Source: Fredericiella sp038205395
GTDB taxonomy: Bacteria > Chloroflexota > Anaerolineae > Caldilineales > Caldilineaceae
Assembly (NCBI GenBank): GCA_038205395.1
Contig: JBBRBX010000014.1
Location: 1-64,000, forward strand
Direction of reading: 5' to 3'
DNA length: 64,000 bases
Below the pieces are notes generated by a model that made no database searches, was not told the DNA's origin, and saw nothing but the letters and a program-made list of their open reading frames with translations. Below, in pieces: positions 1-8,570 of this stretch. Made by a program: the position numbers and the translations under genes. Position 1 is the first letter of the stretch. The number at the start of each line of letters is the position of its first letter.

Positions 1-1
1 A

Positions 2-265
2 GAGCTGTTTGTCGAGGTGCAGCGCCACAATGATTTGCTGCTGCGCGCGGGCGAAGCGGTGGATCTGGCGCAGACCCAGGCGGCGCTGGACGCGCCGGCT
101 GCACCCGGCCTGGCTGAGTCCGGCGTCAACGTGCGCCAGCGTTTCAAAGTCACGCTGCCGCTGCTGCTCTGGTTCCTCTCGTATGAAGCCGAGTTTGAGT
201 GGGACGGGCGGGTGGATCTGCAGGCGGCGTGGGAACGGCTGCGGGCGCAGGCGGCCGGCGGTTGA
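2..265 (+). CDS. C-terminal end of an unrecognised protein (5' truncated by the window)
   Basis: An open frame enters from the left edge of the window and runs 87 codons to a TGA stop. The visible part reads ELFVEVQRHNDLLL at the start, has a hydrophobic stretch (VTLPLLLWFLSYE) in the middle and ends in a charged Ala/Arg-rich tail. The good high-GC codon pattern and the continuous frame from the first base suggest a real gene. I do not recognise a family from this fragment. An internal GTG at 17 could be read as a start, but the frame is open before it. Confidence 0.45.
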   Translation, partial: ELFVEVQRHNDLLLRAGEAVDLAQTQAALDAPAAPGLAESGVNVRQRFKVTLPLLLWFLSYEAEFEWDGRVDLQAAWERLRAQAAGG

Positions 266-293
266 GGCGGCTGCGTTCACTGCTCAGGGCCGC

Positions 294-398
294 TCAGCGA
301 AAGAGCCGCCCGATCAGGTTGAGCAGGATCGTCAGCACGATGCTGACGACGATCATCGTGCCCAGCGGTGCATAGAGGGTGAAGTGGTCGCGCGGCCA
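294..398 (-). pseudogene. DUF2905 family remnant (C-terminal half only)
   Basis: On the minus strand a 34-codon stretch reads WPRDHFTLYAPLG, then a hydrophobic helix, and ends NLIGRLFR-stop. It matches the C-terminal part of the small DUF2905 membrane proteins as I remember them (R-x-N/H-F-T-hydrophobic-P-L, then a membrane helix ending L-F-R). Family members are about 65-75 residues with a second N-terminal membrane helix. Here that helix is missing: the frame meets a TGA immediately upstream, inside a duplicated 9-bp unit (ATGACGGAC twice), and the SLC13 gene ends only 38 bases further upstream. The other frame has an ATG start but encodes unlikely protein. I read it as a decayed fragment. 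Confidence 0.5.
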
Positions 399-436
399 TG
401 TCCGTCATGTCCGTCATGGCGCCAGTATAGCGCGCC

Positions 437-2329
437 CTACAGCGGCCAGAAAATCGGGATAAAGATGACCGCCGCCAGCCAGCAGAGCAGCGACAGCGGC
501 AGCCCGAATTTGAAATAGTCGATAAAGCGATAGCCGCCCGGCCCCATGACAATGGCGCTGGTCTGGTAGCCCTGCGGCAGCACAAACGAGCAGCTTGCCC
601 CAAAGATCACCACCATCAGCATCGCCGTCGGGTTGATGCCGGTCGTCTGCGCCAGGTTGAGCGCGATCGGCGTCATCAGCACGGCCACGGCGTTGTTGGA
701 GAGCAGTTCGGTCAGCAGCCAGGTCATCAGGAAAAAGATCGTCAGGAAAAAGAGATGGTTGGAGACATCCACGGAATGCACCAGCCAGTCCACCAGCGTC
801 TTGGCCAGGCCGGTGTTCTCCAGCGCCGCGCCCAGGGGGATAGTGCCCGCCAGCAGCAGCAGCGACGAGGCGTCGAGTGAGGCCACGGCTTCGCCGGGGC
901 GCAGACAGCCGCTGACGACCATGAGGCAGGCGCCTGCCAGGGCCAGCGTGACGATGGGGATCGACGTGAACGAGCCGAACACGATGACGCCCAGCATGAT
1001 GAGCAGCGCCTGCCAGTTGCGGTGGGTGCGCACGATGGATTGTTCCGCCCCTTCCACCACGAGCAGCCGGTTGCTCTCGCAGCAGGCGCTGAGGCCGCTG
1101 CGCGAGCCGCGCAGCAGCAGCACATCGCCGTTGTTGAGACGCAGCGAGCGCAGATTGCGCGTGTATTGGCGGCCATGGCGCTGCACGCCCATAATCGAGA
1201 CGCCATAGAGGTGCGACAGCCGCAAATCCACCAGTGCGCGCCCACTGCAAGTCGAGTTGGGCAGCACCACTGCCTCCACCACCTCTTGCTCCAAATCTTT
1301 GACCACCGCCCGCTCGTCGTCGGCCAGCACTGTGGCCAACTGCATCCCGCTCGATTTGAGCAAGGCGGCGATCTCTTTTGGCGTGCCGGAAACAAGCAGC
1401 AGATCGCCCGGCTTGAGCCGCAGATTCTGCACCTCGGCGGCCTGGTAAATATTTTCGTCGCGCACCAGTTCCAGCAACTCGGCGGCACGCGGGCGCTCGC
1501 TCTCATTGGTCTGCGTAGGGTTGGCCAGGCGGCGGTGGCGGTGCATGGCCGGCGCGGGGGCCGTGGCGCGCAGGGTGGGGGCGGCAAACAATTCCGAGAC
1601 CCGTTTGCCGGCCACATTGCTTTGGTCGTCGATGACCAGTTCGGAGATGTAGACGGCATCGTCGCGGCGGGTGGCCAGCCCGGCCAGCGGCGCACGGTTC
1701 GGCAGCAGCCAGCGGGAGGTCAGCATAATATAGACAACGCCGATGGCCCCATAGATCAGCCCAAAGCGGGTGAATTCAAACAGCCCAAAGCCCGGCCCGC
1801 CGGCGGAGCGGTAGAGGCCGTCCACCAGGATGTTGGTGCTTGTCCCCAGCAGGGTGAAGGTGCCGCCCAGCGTGGCAAGATAGGCGACCGGCAGCAGAAA
1901 TTTGGAGGGATAGACGCCGAAGCGCCGGCTCAGCGACAGCACCACGGGAATCATCATCACCACGACCGGCGTGTTGTTCATAAAGCCGCTGGTGATGGGC
2001 ACGATCAGGCAGATGATCAGCAGCATACGGCGCGGGTTGCCGCCTGATCCTTTGACGATCAAGTTGGTGGCCGTCTCCAGCGCGCCGGTGCGGACGAGGC
2101 CCGCGCTGATCACAAACATGGCGCCTACGGTGATGGTGGCGCTGCTGGAGAAGCCGGAGAAGGCATCCTGCGGGGCCAGCACGCCCGTCGCCAGCAGGGC
2201 GACCACGATCAGCACGGATGTCAGCTCGATGGAGAGCCACTGGGTGACATAGAGCGTCGTGCTGACCAGCAGGATGCCGATCAGAAGAAGCTGCGAGAGT
2301 GGAAGCGGCAGGGCAAAAGGCATAGACAT
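437..2329 (-). CDS. SLC13 (DASS) family permease with two RCK_C/TrkA-C domains
   Basis: Predicted sodium-coupled anion transporter of the divalent anion:Na+ symporter superfamily, in the subgroup that carries cytoplasmic TrkA-C (RCK_C) domains between two membrane halves. The substrate (sulfate, dicarboxylate or other anion) cannot be told from sequence. The N-terminal half has several membrane helices and the family signature region GFMNNTPVVVMMIPVV. The middle (about residues 200-390) is hydrophilic with two RCK_C-like units, each ending in a pattern like LKPGDLLLVSG. The C-terminal half has the mirrored motif ELLSNNAVAVLMTPIA. I chose the ATG at 2329 (MSMPFAL); an ATG at 2368 lies against the tRNA terminator and lacks a ribosome site, as does 2329, so the start is uncertain. 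Length of about 630 residues is normal. Confidence 0.88.
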   Translation of the reverse strand: MSMPFALPLPLSQLLLIGILLVSTTLYVTQWLSIELTSVLIVVALLATGVLAPQDAFSGFSSSATITVGAMFVISAGLVRTGALETATNLIVKGSGGNPRRMLLIICLIVPITSGFMNNTPVVVMMIPVVLSLSRRFGVYPSKFLLPVAYLATLGGTFTLLGTSTNILVDGLYRSAGGPGFGLFEFTRFGLIYGAIGVVYIMLTSRWLLPNRAPLAGLATRRDDAVYISELVIDDQSNVAGKRVSELFAAPTLRATAPAPAMHRHRRLANPTQTNESERPRAAELLELVRDENIYQAAEVQNLRLKPGDLLLVSGTPKEIAALLKSSGMQLATVLADDERAVVKDLEQEVVEAVVLPNSTCSGRALVDLRLSHLYGVSIMGVQRHGRQYTRNLRSLRLNNGDVLLLRGSRSGLSACCESNRLLVVEGAEQSIVRTHRNWQALLIMLGVIVFGSFTSIPIVTLALAGACLMVVSGCLRPGEAVASLDASSLLLLAGTIPLGAALENTGLAKTLVDWLVHSVDVSNHLFFLTIFFLMTWLLTELLSNNAVAVLMTPIALNLAQTTGINPTAMLMVVIFGASCSFVLPQGYQTSAIVMGPGGYRFIDYFKFGLPLSLLCWLAAVIFIPIFWPL

Positions 2330-2374
2330 AACCGTCGTTTGCTTGACAAAAGAAACCGGCGCCGGCATCAGGAA

Positions 2375-2406
2375 TAAAAAAGCACTCGGTGGGAATGCCG
2401 AGTGCT
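2375..2406 (-). terminator. Rho-independent terminator of tRNA-Gly
   Basis: A 9-bp perfect stem (2381-2389 with 2398-2406, arms AGCACTCGG/CCGAGTGCT) with an 8-base loop is followed on the minus strand by six U (2375-2380). It lies ten bases beyond the 3' end of the tRNA and just before the SLC13 permease gene, so it should separate the two transcripts. Confidence 0.85.
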
Positions 2407-2415
2407 GGCGGTGAG

Positions 2416-2486
2416 AGCGGGTGACGGGGTTCGAACCCGTGTAGCTGGCTTGGGAAGCCAGTGCCTGACCACTAGGCTACACCCGC
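2416..2486 (-). tRNA. tRNA-Gly (anticodon CCC)
   Basis: A complete cloverleaf can be folded: acceptor arms GCGGGTG and CACCCGC, D-arm with GCCTAGTGGTCAGGC, anticodon stem CTGGC/GCCAG around loop TTCCCAA (anticodon CCC), and T-arm ACGGGTTCGAACCCCGT. The discriminator base is U and CCA is not encoded. The 71-base length is usual for tRNA-Gly. It has its own intrinsic terminator immediately downstream. Confidence 0.95.
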
Positions 2487-2584
2487 GTTTCACAACTGGC
2501 TATAGTGTACGCAAGCCGTGCGACTCTGTCAACTTCATTGCAAGGTTGCTCAAACGTCCCGCAGGCGCGCCTTGTTGCGGCTGC

Positions 2585-2850
2585 AATGGCTGCTCACGGG
2601 GGGCAGGGCGCAGTTTGTTGGTCACGCTTGCAGCGTGACGCCGTTTTGGTTGAGGGCAGCCGCCTGTCACGCTGCAAGCGTGACCTACAGGAGGGTGCGA
2701 GCAAGGCTGCTCAAGCCGGACAGGGGGCGGCATGTAGGTCACGCTTGCAGCGTGACTCCGTTTTGGTTGAGGGCAGCCGCCTGTCACGCTGCAAGCGTGA
2801 CCTACAGGAGGGTGCAAGCAAGGCTGCTCAAGCGGGGCAGGGCGCGGCGG
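2585..2850. repeat. 117-bp tandem repeat containing paired 19-bp palindromes
   Basis: The gap between the tRNA and the kinase operon holds four copies of a near-perfect 19-bp palindrome: GTCACGCTTGCAGCGTGAC at 2621 and 2738, and its inverted form GTCACGCTGCAAGCGTGAC at 2666 and 2783. The spacing of like copies is exactly 117 bp, so the whole unit is a tandem duplication. A sequence like GCAAGGCTGCTCAAGC flanks the unit and occurs a third time at about 2819, with a degenerate version near 2585. Each pair of palindromes could form a long cruciform or RNA hairpin (the two copies are inverted and 26 bp apart). It resembles REP/BIME-type intergenic repeats. No other copy was seen in this window. 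Confidence 0.8.
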
Positions 2851-3961
2851 GGAGGGTGAAGCGGAAGGTGCTGCCTACGCCCAGTTGGCTCTGTACGCTG
2901 ACTTCGCCGCCCAGCTTATCGACAATGCGCTTGACGATGGAAAGCCCCAGCCCGTGCCCAGACGCGCCGGCGCTGCCGAGACGGGTAAATTCGGCGAACA
3001 ACTGCTCCATCTGTTCGCTGCTGAGACCGGGGCCGTTGTCGCGCACCCAGAAGCAGATGCGCTGGTCCTGCTGCTGTTCGGCGCCCAGTTCCACCAGCGG
3101 CGGCCGGCCACCATACTTGAGCGCGTTGCTGATGTAGTTATACCAGACCTCTTCGACCCAGGGCGCGTACCCGCACGCCTCAGGCCACTGCGTCGGGTCG
3201 TGCACGACCCACTGGCCGCCGGTTTCGGCGCAGAGCGCCGCCAGCCGCGCCTGCGCCTCGGCCACCACCAGCAGCATGTCAATCGGCGCGCACTTGACAT
3301 CGGCGCGGCGCACCTGCGAAAGCAGCAGGAGCTCCTGGATGACCTGCGACATCTTCTGCGCCGAGCGCAGGATGTCGTGCAACATCTCTGCGCGCTCCTG
3401 CGGGCCGGCGTCGGACTCGCCATCCAGCATCAGTTCGGCGTTGCCGGCGACAGTGAATACCTGATTCTTGAGATCATGCGCGACAGTGTGGGCAAAGGCA
3501 TCCAGTTCGGCGTTGCGCTCTTCCAGGTCGGCGGAATAGCGGCGCAGCGCTTCCAGCAGCTGTTTGCGCTCGCGGGCATAGCGGATGGAGTTGGAAAGCG
3601 CATAAGGGTCGACATGGCCTTTGACCAGATAATCTTGCGCGCCGTTCTGCACTGCCGCCAGGGCGGCATTTTCATCGGCCAGGCCCGTCAGCACGACCAC
3701 GGGCACGGCAGGGGCCGCGGCCTGCATGCGGGTCAGTGTGCTGAGTCCCTGGCTGTCAGGCAGCGAAAGGTCCAGCAGCACCACATCCGAATGCTTGGTG
3801 TGCACCGAGCGCATCCCGCTCGCCAGCGTATCGACACAGGTGAGGTCGAACAATTGGCTGTCAGCGCCGGCGGCAGGGGCGTCGGCCAGCATACGGCGAA
3901 TAATATGCACATCGCCGGGGTTGTCTTCGACCAGCAAAACCTGGATGGCACGTTCAGCCAT
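2828..3961 (-). CDS. Receiver-histidine kinase hybrid (response regulator with output kinase)
   Basis: The N-terminal part (about residues 5-125) is a CheY-like receiver: acidic pair in LLVEDNPGD, phospho-acceptor Asp in VVLLDLSLPDS, Thr in VVLTG and Lys in DYLVKG. A coiled linker follows, then a DHp helix with the phospho-accepting His in TVAHDLKNQ. The HATPase_c domain shows N-box NYISNALKYGG, G1 box DNGPGL and G2 box GHGLGLSIV. The ATG at 3961 overlaps the end of the upstream response-regulator gene by 8 bases, arguing for translational coupling. It is the last gene of a three-gene signalling operon. There is no membrane segment, so it should act in the cytoplasm, probably receiving phosphate from the upstream kinase and relaying it onward. 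Confidence 0.88.
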   Translation of the reverse strand: MAERAIQVLLVEDNPGDVHIIRRMLADAPAAGADSQLFDLTCVDTLASGMRSVHTKHSDVVLLDLSLPDSQGLSTLTRMQAAAPAVPVVVLTGLADENAALAAVQNGAQDYLVKGHVDPYALSNSIRYARERKQLLEALRRYSADLEERNAELDAFAHTVAHDLKNQVFTVAGNAELMLDGESDAGPQERAEMLHDILRSAQKMSQVIQELLLLSQVRRADVKCAPIDMLLVVAEAQARLAALCAETGGQWVVHDPTQWPEACGYAPWVEEVWYNYISNALKYGGRPPLVELGAEQQQDQRICFWVRDNGPGLSSEQMEQLFAEFTRLGSAGASGHGLGLSIVKRIVDKLGGEVSVQSQLGVGSTFRFTLPAAPCPA

Positions 3962-4406
3962 GATTTCCGTTCCTTGGCAGCTTGGCAATTGTCAGCCAGA
4001 ACTGCTGCACCGACCCGATGAGCGCCATATACTGCTCCAAATCCAGCGGCTTGGTCACGTAACAGTTGGCATAATGGGCATAGCTGCGCAACACATCCTG
4101 TTCCGCCTGTGAACTGCTGAGAATGATCACCGGAATCGTCAGCAGGAGAGGGTCTTGCTTGATCTGCCACAGCACTTCGCAGCCGTCCAGTTTGGGCAGG
4201 CTCAAGTCCATCAGGATCAGATCGGGGCGCTGCGCCCCGCTGTCGCCTGCGTCATGTGTCAAGAAATCCAGCGCCTCCAATCCATCATGCGCCACATGCA
4301 GGTGGGTGCGCAACTTTCCGGCTGCCAATGCGCGGCGGATCAGCCCGACATCGCCGGGGTTGTCCTCCACCAACAGGATATGAAAAGATCTGTGATCGTC
4401 ACTCAT
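3954..4406 (-). CDS. Rcp1-type single-domain response regulator
   Basis: A stand-alone receiver of about 150 residues. It shows the acidic pocket in ILLVEDNPGD, the phosphorylatable Asp in LILMDLSLPKLDG, the conserved Ser in VIILSSSQ and the Lys in CYVTKPLDL. The long loop after alpha-2 (DFLTHDAGDSGAQRPD) and the NPGDVGLIRRAL helix are typical of the Rcp1 subgroup, which commonly pairs with phytochrome-like or PAS kinases. It sits 8-11 bases after the PAS kinase gene and overlaps the next gene, so it should be co-transcribed. ATG at 4406 is preferred over the adjacent GTG at 4409. No output domain is present, so signalling is through partner proteins. Confidence 0.9.
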   Translation of the reverse strand: MSDDHRSFHILLVEDNPGDVGLIRRALAAGKLRTHLHVAHDGLEALDFLTHDAGDSGAQRPDLILMDLSLPKLDGCEVLWQIKQDPLLLTIPVIILSSSQAEQDVLRSYAHYANCYVTKPLDLEQYMALIGSVQQFWLTIAKLPRNGNHG

Positions 4407-4417
4407 CACAACATACT

Positions 4418-6025
4418 TTACCAGGAGATGCCATTGTTTTGCAACGGCTGGCCGGCTGCTGTGCGGTCAGGCAGCCGGAAGAAAAAGGTTGCCCCCTGGT
4501 CGGGAGCGGACTCGACCCAGATTCTGCCGCCGTGGCGTTCAACGATTTTTTTGCAGATGGCCAGCCCAATGCCGGTGCCGGAGTAGTGGGCGCGGCTGTG
4601 GAGCCGCTGAAAAATGACGAAGATGCGCTCGAAATATTGGGGGTCGATGCCGATGCCGTTGTCGCGCACAGAGATGATCCAACCGGGGCTGTCGCTGCGG
4701 CCGGCGCCTTCGCTAAAGCTGCTTGCCGGCTGGCGGCAGGCGCCGATATGCACCGCCGGGCGCACCGCGCCGTGAAATTTGAGCGCGTTGGCGATCAGGT
4801 TCTGCAGCAGTTGGTGCAGTTGTCCGCGGTCGCCCATGACGACCGGCAGCGTGTCGTAGGTAATGATGGCGTCACATTCTTCAACGGCCAGCTTGAGGTT
4901 GCGCAGCACCTCTTCCAGCACCTGGCTGCAGTCGACCAGCTGAAACTGCCGGCCGCGCGTGCCGACGCGCGAGAAGGCCAGCAAGTCATCGATCAGCCGC
5001 TGCATGCGCCTGGCCCCGTCCACGGCAAAGTCGATATACTCATCCGCTTCAGGGCTGAGTTGGCCGGTGTAGTCTTTCGCCAGCAACTGGACATAACTGC
5101 CCACCATCCGCAGCGGCTCCTGCAAGTCGTGTGAGGCGACATAGGCGAACTGCTCCAGCTCTTGGTTGGAGCGTTCCAGTTCGGCGGCATAGCGGGCCAG
5201 CGCTTCATCGGCCCGTTTGCGGTCACTGACGTCCCGCACGACGATAATGCTGCCGCGCTGCCGGCTGGGGGTGGCAAAGCCTTCGTCGAGCAGGACAGAG
5301 GTGACTTCGCCCCAGAACTCGGAGCCGTCGGCGCGCAGCAGCCGCAGCTCGGTCAGCGGCGTGATGCCGGGGTCGCTTCCCGTCTCTTCGGCGGCGAGCG
5401 GCGGCTGTCCGGCCGCCATCCATTGACGATAGTTTGTGCCCAAGGCGGCCTGGTCGTCGGCAATGCGAAACATCTCGCGTGCCTGGGCCGAGTAGTAGGC
5501 GATGAAGCCGGCTTCGTCGGTGAGCGTAATGCCGACCGGTACGGCTTCGACGATATTGCGGTAGCGCGCCTCGCTTGTGCGCAGCGACTGTTCCACCTGT
5601 TTGCGTTCGGTGATGTCGACAAACGAAGAAGCCAGGCAAACCGGCGCCCCGCTGAGGTCCGTAACGACGGTGGCTGAGCGCTGTACGATGCGCAGCGTGC
5701 CGTTTTTGCGCACGGCGACATGTTCGCCCGCCCATGAGCCGTGGCGCAGCAGCGGCTGGAGCATTTCCAAGGCTTCTTCGGCGTCGATGACAAAGTCCGC
5801 CAACTGTCGCCCTAAGACTTCCTCACGCGCTTCATAGCCCCACAAGCGCAAAAAGGCCGGGTTGACATAGGTGATGCAGCCGTCTAGATCGCTCATCATC
5901 ATGGCGCTGAGCGATGAGGCAATTACGGCTTCTTTTATGCGCAGTTCTTCCAGCTCTTGGCGCTGCGGCGTCTTTGCGGGGGCTGTGCTGCTTACAAGGT
6001 TGCCTGCGTGATTGCTTGCGGCCAT
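4418..6025 (-). CDS. Cytoplasmic PAS-PAS sensor histidine kinase
   Basis: A sensor kinase with two PAS/PAC units (roughly residues 25-150 and 155-285; PAC-type endings SSFVDITERKQVEQ and IIVVRDVSDRKRADE). A DHp domain follows with His in YVASHDLQEPLRMV, then HATPase_c with N-box NLIANALKFHG, G1 DNGIGIDPQYF, an F-box-like IFVIFQRLHSR and G2 GTGIGLAICKKIV. No membrane helix or GAF/PHY module is seen, so the signal is probably a cytosolic ligand, redox state or cofactor-bound PAS. The start chosen is the ATG at 6025, which has GGAGAG six bases upstream; a TTG six codons earlier lacks this. It heads the operon with the two downstream receiver genes. Confidence 0.9.
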   Translation of the reverse strand: MAASNHAGNLVSSTAPAKTPQRQELEELRIKEAVIASSLSAMMMSDLDGCITYVNPAFLRLWGYEAREEVLGRQLADFVIDAEEALEMLQPLLRHGSWAGEHVAVRKNGTLRIVQRSATVVTDLSGAPVCLASSFVDITERKQVEQSLRTSEARYRNIVEAVPVGITLTDEAGFIAYYSAQAREMFRIADDQAALGTNYRQWMAAGQPPLAAEETGSDPGITPLTELRLLRADGSEFWGEVTSVLLDEGFATPSRQRGSIIVVRDVSDRKRADEALARYAAELERSNQELEQFAYVASHDLQEPLRMVGSYVQLLAKDYTGQLSPEADEYIDFAVDGARRMQRLIDDLLAFSRVGTRGRQFQLVDCSQVLEEVLRNLKLAVEECDAIITYDTLPVVMGDRGQLHQLLQNLIANALKFHGAVRPAVHIGACRQPASSFSEGAGRSDSPGWIISVRDNGIGIDPQYFERIFVIFQRLHSRAHYSGTGIGLAICKKIVERHGGRIWVESAPDQGATFFFRLPDRTAAGQPLQNNGISW

Positions 6026-6266
6026 CTGCTGCTCTCCGACCAAAGCGACGCCAAACGGCGCCGGTCGCAGTCAAGTCGGGTCGATCTGCTGCCCTACAGT
6101 ATACCTGAATTTGCGCAAACATGCATGTAAAGCGCTGATTGTAGGCTTACGCTAAGCTAACGGAAAGGCTCCGGATGCTCTGTGATGCGTAAGCCGGAAC
6201 ATTCCCCAGCCGCCCTTCGTCACCGTGGCAGTCGCGCAGCCTCTTTTTAAAGTCAGGAGAAACAAT

Positions 6267-8570
6267 ATGTCATGCTTCACAATGTTAGCCGCAAGCGCTG
6301 CGGCGTGGCGCCGTTGGTTGGGCGCAGCCGGCAGCGTGTTGCTGGCGCTGAGTCTGGTTGCGCCGGCGTCGGCGCAAATCATTGATCCGCTGCCACCCTC
6401 TCCGCTGCCGCCACCCCCGGCTTTGGTGACTGTCCAACTGCATGAGGTGCAGGCTGTGGTGGATGGGCCGGTGGCGCAGGTGACGGTGACTCAAATCTTG
6501 CGCAACGACAGCAGTCAAACGGCAGAGGGCGTCTATGTCTTTCCGCTGCCCAAAGACGCCGCCGTTAGCGATTTCCAGATGACGGCCAACGGTGAAACGT
6601 TGGAAGGCAAGCTCTTGCGCGGCGAGGAAGCGCGTCGCGTCTATGAACAGATCGTGCGCCAACAGCGCGACCCGGCGCTGCTGGAATACCTGGAGCAAGG
6701 ATTGTTCCAGGCCAGCGTCTTCCCGATCCCACCCGGCGAAAGCCGCCGTTTGGAGTTCACTTATACCCAGGTGCTGGAACAGAAGGATGGCCTCTACCGG
6801 TTCAACTACCCGCTGGGCACGCGCCAGTACAGCGCGCAGCCGCCGGAAAGCGTGGTGGTGGCGCTGGAACTGCGCCACCAAAAGGGCTTGCGCACAATCT
6901 ACAGCCCCGAACTGCCGATCCGCCTGGAGCGCACACAAGATGATGCCGCCGTGATCAGCTTTGAACAAAGCGGTGAACAGCCGCCGGCGAATTTTAACCT
7001 CTACTTCGGCAGCGATGAGAGCGCCATCGGCCTCAACCTGCTCAGCTATAAACCAGCGGGAGAGGAAGGTTATTTTGCCCTGCTGGCCGCACCCAGCATC
7101 AACGTGGCGCAAGACGAACTGGTTGCGCGCGATGTTCTACTGGTGGTGGATGTCTCCGGTTCGATGAAAGGCGACAAAATGGAGCAGGCGCGCGCCGCCG
7201 CGCGCTATGTTGTGGCGGAACTGCACCCGGAAGATCGCTTTGATGTGATCGCATTCAGCAGCGCCAGCGCAGCCTGGGCGGGCGGTTTGCAGCCCGCGAC
7301 GAAAGCGAAGCGTGACGCGGCGGGGCAGTGGATCGACGGCCTGCGCGCCACCGGCTCGACCGACATCAACCGCGCCCTGCTGGAAGCGCTGGCCGAATTG
7401 GAGATGAATGGCCGAGATCGCGCCGGCCAGGAGAGTATCGGCCGTCCTGCCTATGTGCTCTTCTTGACCGACGGCCAACCGACTTTGGGTGAGACGGTGG
7501 CCGAGCGAATTGTGGATAACGCCGCCAATAACACGCCTGCCGGGCGCAGCGTGCGTCTTTTTCCCTTTGGGATCGGCTATGACGTCAACACTGACCTGCT
7601 CGATACGCTGGCCTCACTGCTCGGCGGCCGCTCCAGCTATGTTTTGCCGGATGAGCGGATTGACGAGGCGGTCAGCACGTTCTATGCCCAGATCGACACA
7701 CCGGTGCTGGCCGACATCGAAATTGACTTTGGCAGCGCCGCCGGCGTCAGTGAGCTGTTTCCGTACCCGCTGCCCGATCTGTTTGCGGGGGAGCAGCTTG
7801 TGGCGGTCGGGCGCTATACGCAAGGCGGTGTTGTCAGCGTAGAGCTGCGCGGGCGCGTCAACGGTGCGGAGCGGCTGTACGTCTATCCCGACCGCAGCCT
7901 GGTGCGCAGCGGCGGCGAACCGTTTGTCGCCAAGCTGTGGGCAACACGGCGCATCGGCGTGCTGCTGACTCAAATCCGCCGCGAGGGCGCGCAGCCGGAG
8001 CTGGTGGATGAGATTGTCGATCTGAGCCTGCGCTATGGGATTGTCACCCCCTACACCTCCTATCTGGTCATTGAGCCGGGTGTTTTTGACGCCCAGCCTG
8101 TGGCCGGCAGCGCACCACTGGCGTCCCCGCGTGACCTGGCAGCCGATGCGCAAAAGGGTGTGGCTTCGGCGGCGGCGGAAGCGGCTATGGCGGCGCCCAG
8201 CGGCGCCGCGGCTGTTGAAGCCAGCGTCGTGCGCGACGAACTGCAATATGCCACTACGGTGCGCGAGGATGCCGCCGTGCGCTATGCCGGCGGGCGCAGC
8301 TTTCAGCGCCAGGGTCAGGTCAGCGGCGCTTACGGCCAGTTGATCGACCTTTGGGTGGACACCGGATTCAAGGTTGAGATGAAGATCACCCAGGTGCAGT
8401 TCGGCAGCGACGCCTACTTCGATCTGCTAGATGAACCGAGTATGTCGGGGATGGCGGCCTGGTTGGCGATTGGGCCGGAGATTGTGGTGGTGACCGGCGC
8501 AAACAGCGCCGTGCGGGTGACGACTCAGCCTCTGCCCGCCAGCTCCAACAGGTCAAACACTGGCCCATGA
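6267..8570 (+). CDS. Exported VIT domain / von Willebrand A domain protein
   Basis: The protein begins with a signal peptide (hydrophobic stretch ending APASA-Q) and a short Pro-rich linker. Next is a vault-inter-alpha-trypsin (VIT) domain: VAQVTVTQILRNDS, VYVFPLPKDAAVSDFQM and the EEARRVYEQ helix. A VWA domain with an intact MIDAS (DVSGSMKGD near residue 295, later Thr/Asp in STDIN and FLTDGQPTLG) follows. The C-terminal third is an Ala-rich region without a recognised domain. The bacterial role of such proteins is poorly known; metal-dependent binding of other proteins at the cell surface is a reasonable inference. The ATG at 6267 has AGGAG seven bases upstream. The 3' end overlaps the convergent PyrK-like gene by 46 bases. 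Confidence 0.9.
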   Translation: MSCFTMLAASAAAWRRWLGAAGSVLLALSLVAPASAQIIDPLPPSPLPPPPALVTVQLHEVQAVVDGPVAQVTVTQILRNDSSQTAEGVYVFPLPKDAAVSDFQMTANGETLEGKLLRGEEARRVYEQIVRQQRDPALLEYLEQGLFQASVFPIPPGESRRLEFTYTQVLEQKDGLYRFNYPLGTRQYSAQPPESVVVALELRHQKGLRTIYSPELPIRLERTQDDAAVISFEQSGEQPPANFNLYFGSDESAIGLNLLSYKPAGEEGYFALLAAPSINVAQDELVARDVLLVVDVSGSMKGDKMEQARAAARYVVAELHPEDRFDVIAFSSASAAWAGGLQPATKAKRDAAGQWIDGLRATGSTDINRALLEALAELEMNGRDRAGQESIGRPAYVLFLTDGQPTLGETVAERIVDNAANNTPAGRSVRLFPFGIGYDVNTDLLDTLASLLGGRSSYVLPDERIDEAVSTFYAQIDTPVLADIEIDFGSAAGVSELFPYPLPDLFAGEQLVAVGRYTQGGVVSVELRGRVNGAERLYVYPDRSLVRSGGEPFVAKLWATRRIGVLLTQIRREGAQPELVDEIVDLSLRYGIVTPYTSYLVIEPGVFDAQPVAGSAPLASPRDLAADAQKGVASAAAEAAMAAPSGAAAVEASVVRDELQYATTVREDAAVRYAGGRSFQRQGQVSGAYGQLIDLWVDTGFKVEMKITQVQFGSDAYFDLLDEPSMSGMAAWLAIGPEIVVVTGANSAVRVTTQPLPASSNRSNTGP

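Noticed and set aside
9..518. Plus-strand frame of 169 codons at the left edge
   Set aside because: Arg/Cys-rich shadow of the real end-of-gene frame and of the SLC13/DUF2905 region.
2585..2850. CRISPR array
   Set aside because: The repeats are palindromes in inverted pairs at 117-bp period with repeated, not unique, intervening sequence, and no cas genes are present.
2402..2859. Several plus- and minus-strand frames over the tRNA and repeat region
   Set aside because: They arise from repeated palindromes and the tRNA; the encoded sequences only mirror the repeats.
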